Shown: positions 63,699-63,736 of the stretch, one piece after another | Position numbering within the stretch: position 1 is the stretch's first letter | Layout: each line of letters begins with the position of its first letter | DNA from: Salinisphaera japonica YTM-1 | GTDB lineage: Bacteria > Pseudomonadota > Gammaproteobacteria > Nevskiales > Salinisphaeraceae | Assembly (NCBI RefSeq): GCF_003788585.1 | Contig: NZ_AYKG01000010.1 | Location: 1 to 63,736, forward strand | DNA: 63,736 nt | Direction of reading: 5' to 3' | Notes under the pieces: generated by a model | The model's database searches: none | The model's input: the letters and a program-made list of their open reading frames with translations, nothing else | What the model was told of the DNA's origin: nothing | Made by a program: the position numbers and the translations under genes

Positions 63699-63736
63699 GC
63701 CTGGCGGTGACCTACTCTCACATGGGGAGACCCCAC
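63699..63736 (-). rRNA. rrf: 5S rRNA, 3' end only
   Basis: Read on the minus strand the last 38 bases contain GAGAGTAGGTCACCGCCAGG, the conserved 3' end of bacterial 5S rRNA, preceded by the CCCCATGTG loop. The rest of the gene and the rRNA operon lie beyond the window. Confidence 0.95.

Overview
This window is a high-GC chromosomal segment of a gammaproteobacterium. The protein families (E. coli-like MetH, a Pseudomonas-style split of the late cobalamin genes, BtuB, PurD, ThiC, LPS-era envelope enzymes) and acidic, salt-tolerant-looking proteins would fit a Salinisphaera-like halophile; the genus is an inference from memory, not proven here. The far right edge enters the 3' end of a 5S rRNA gene on the minus strand, so an rRNA operon lies beyond the window.

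Layout. 0-16 kb: housekeeping and envelope genes (MFS and MOSC proteins, TesB and two hotdog thioesterases, an L,D-transpeptidase translationally coupled to an M15-type murein endopeptidase, a minus-strand operon of ligase-associated exonuclease, patatin, voltage-sensor-like protein and tandem-DUF302 lipoprotein, a porin, PurD). 16-22.5 kb: a lipid-type biosynthetic group (Sfp-type phosphopantetheinyl transferase, cytochrome P450, fatty acyl-AMP ligase fused to a carrier protein, two DUF374 acyltransferases). 22.6-32.4 kb: NAD salvage (pncB-pncA), thiC, a histone-deacetylase-like amidohydrolase, a BrnT/BrnA pair, aroQ, acetamidase-like and LysE-type genes. 32.4-48.5 kb: cobalamin uptake, adenosylation, nucleotide-loop assembly and corrin side-chain amidation, all on the minus strand and headed by a cobalamin riboswitch in front of btuB. 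This run of genes is interrupted twice: by an A/T-richer accessory island (36.7-40.4 kb) with Phd/PIN, a TPR-like/HEPN-like pair and a HigB/HigA module whose toxin is frameshifted; and by a 500-bp field of short phased repeats between cobO and cobQ. 48.7-53 kb: B12-dependent methionine synthase in two pieces separated by a GxxExxY-family nuclease-like gene. 53-63.6 kb: a CDP-alcohol phosphotransferase/FkbM fusion with a flippase-like protein and a sulfatase-like enzyme, nucleotidases, a degenerate MtfA-like protein, an SDR/saccharopine-dehydrogenase-like pair and a glutathione S-transferase.

The most unusual signal is a family of degenerate 10-11-bp repeats (cores CGCAGAT, CGCCGAT, CGCGAAT, CGCAAAT) arranged as inverted arms. 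The same arm design occurs at four places. At one place the arms bracket a GxxExxY (PD-(D/E)XK-like) gene, and this cassette sits exactly in the linker between the homocysteine and folate modules of methionine synthase: the left arm supplies the stop codon of the first half and the start codon of the nuclease gene, and the right arm ends a few bases before the start of the second half. The other sites have the arms without the gene, and one has carried along a duplicate of the cobQ 5' end. This looks like an undescribed mobile or selfish repeat system with autonomous and gene-less copies.

How the genes work together: BtuB imports corrinoids across the outer membrane, BtuF and the FecCD-type permease/ATPase carry them inward, CobO adenosylates, CobQ, CbiB, the CobD/CobC-type decarboxylase, CobU, CobT, CobS and the CobC phosphatase finish coenzyme B12, and MetH next door uses cobalamin. 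The riboswitch gives feedback control at btuB.
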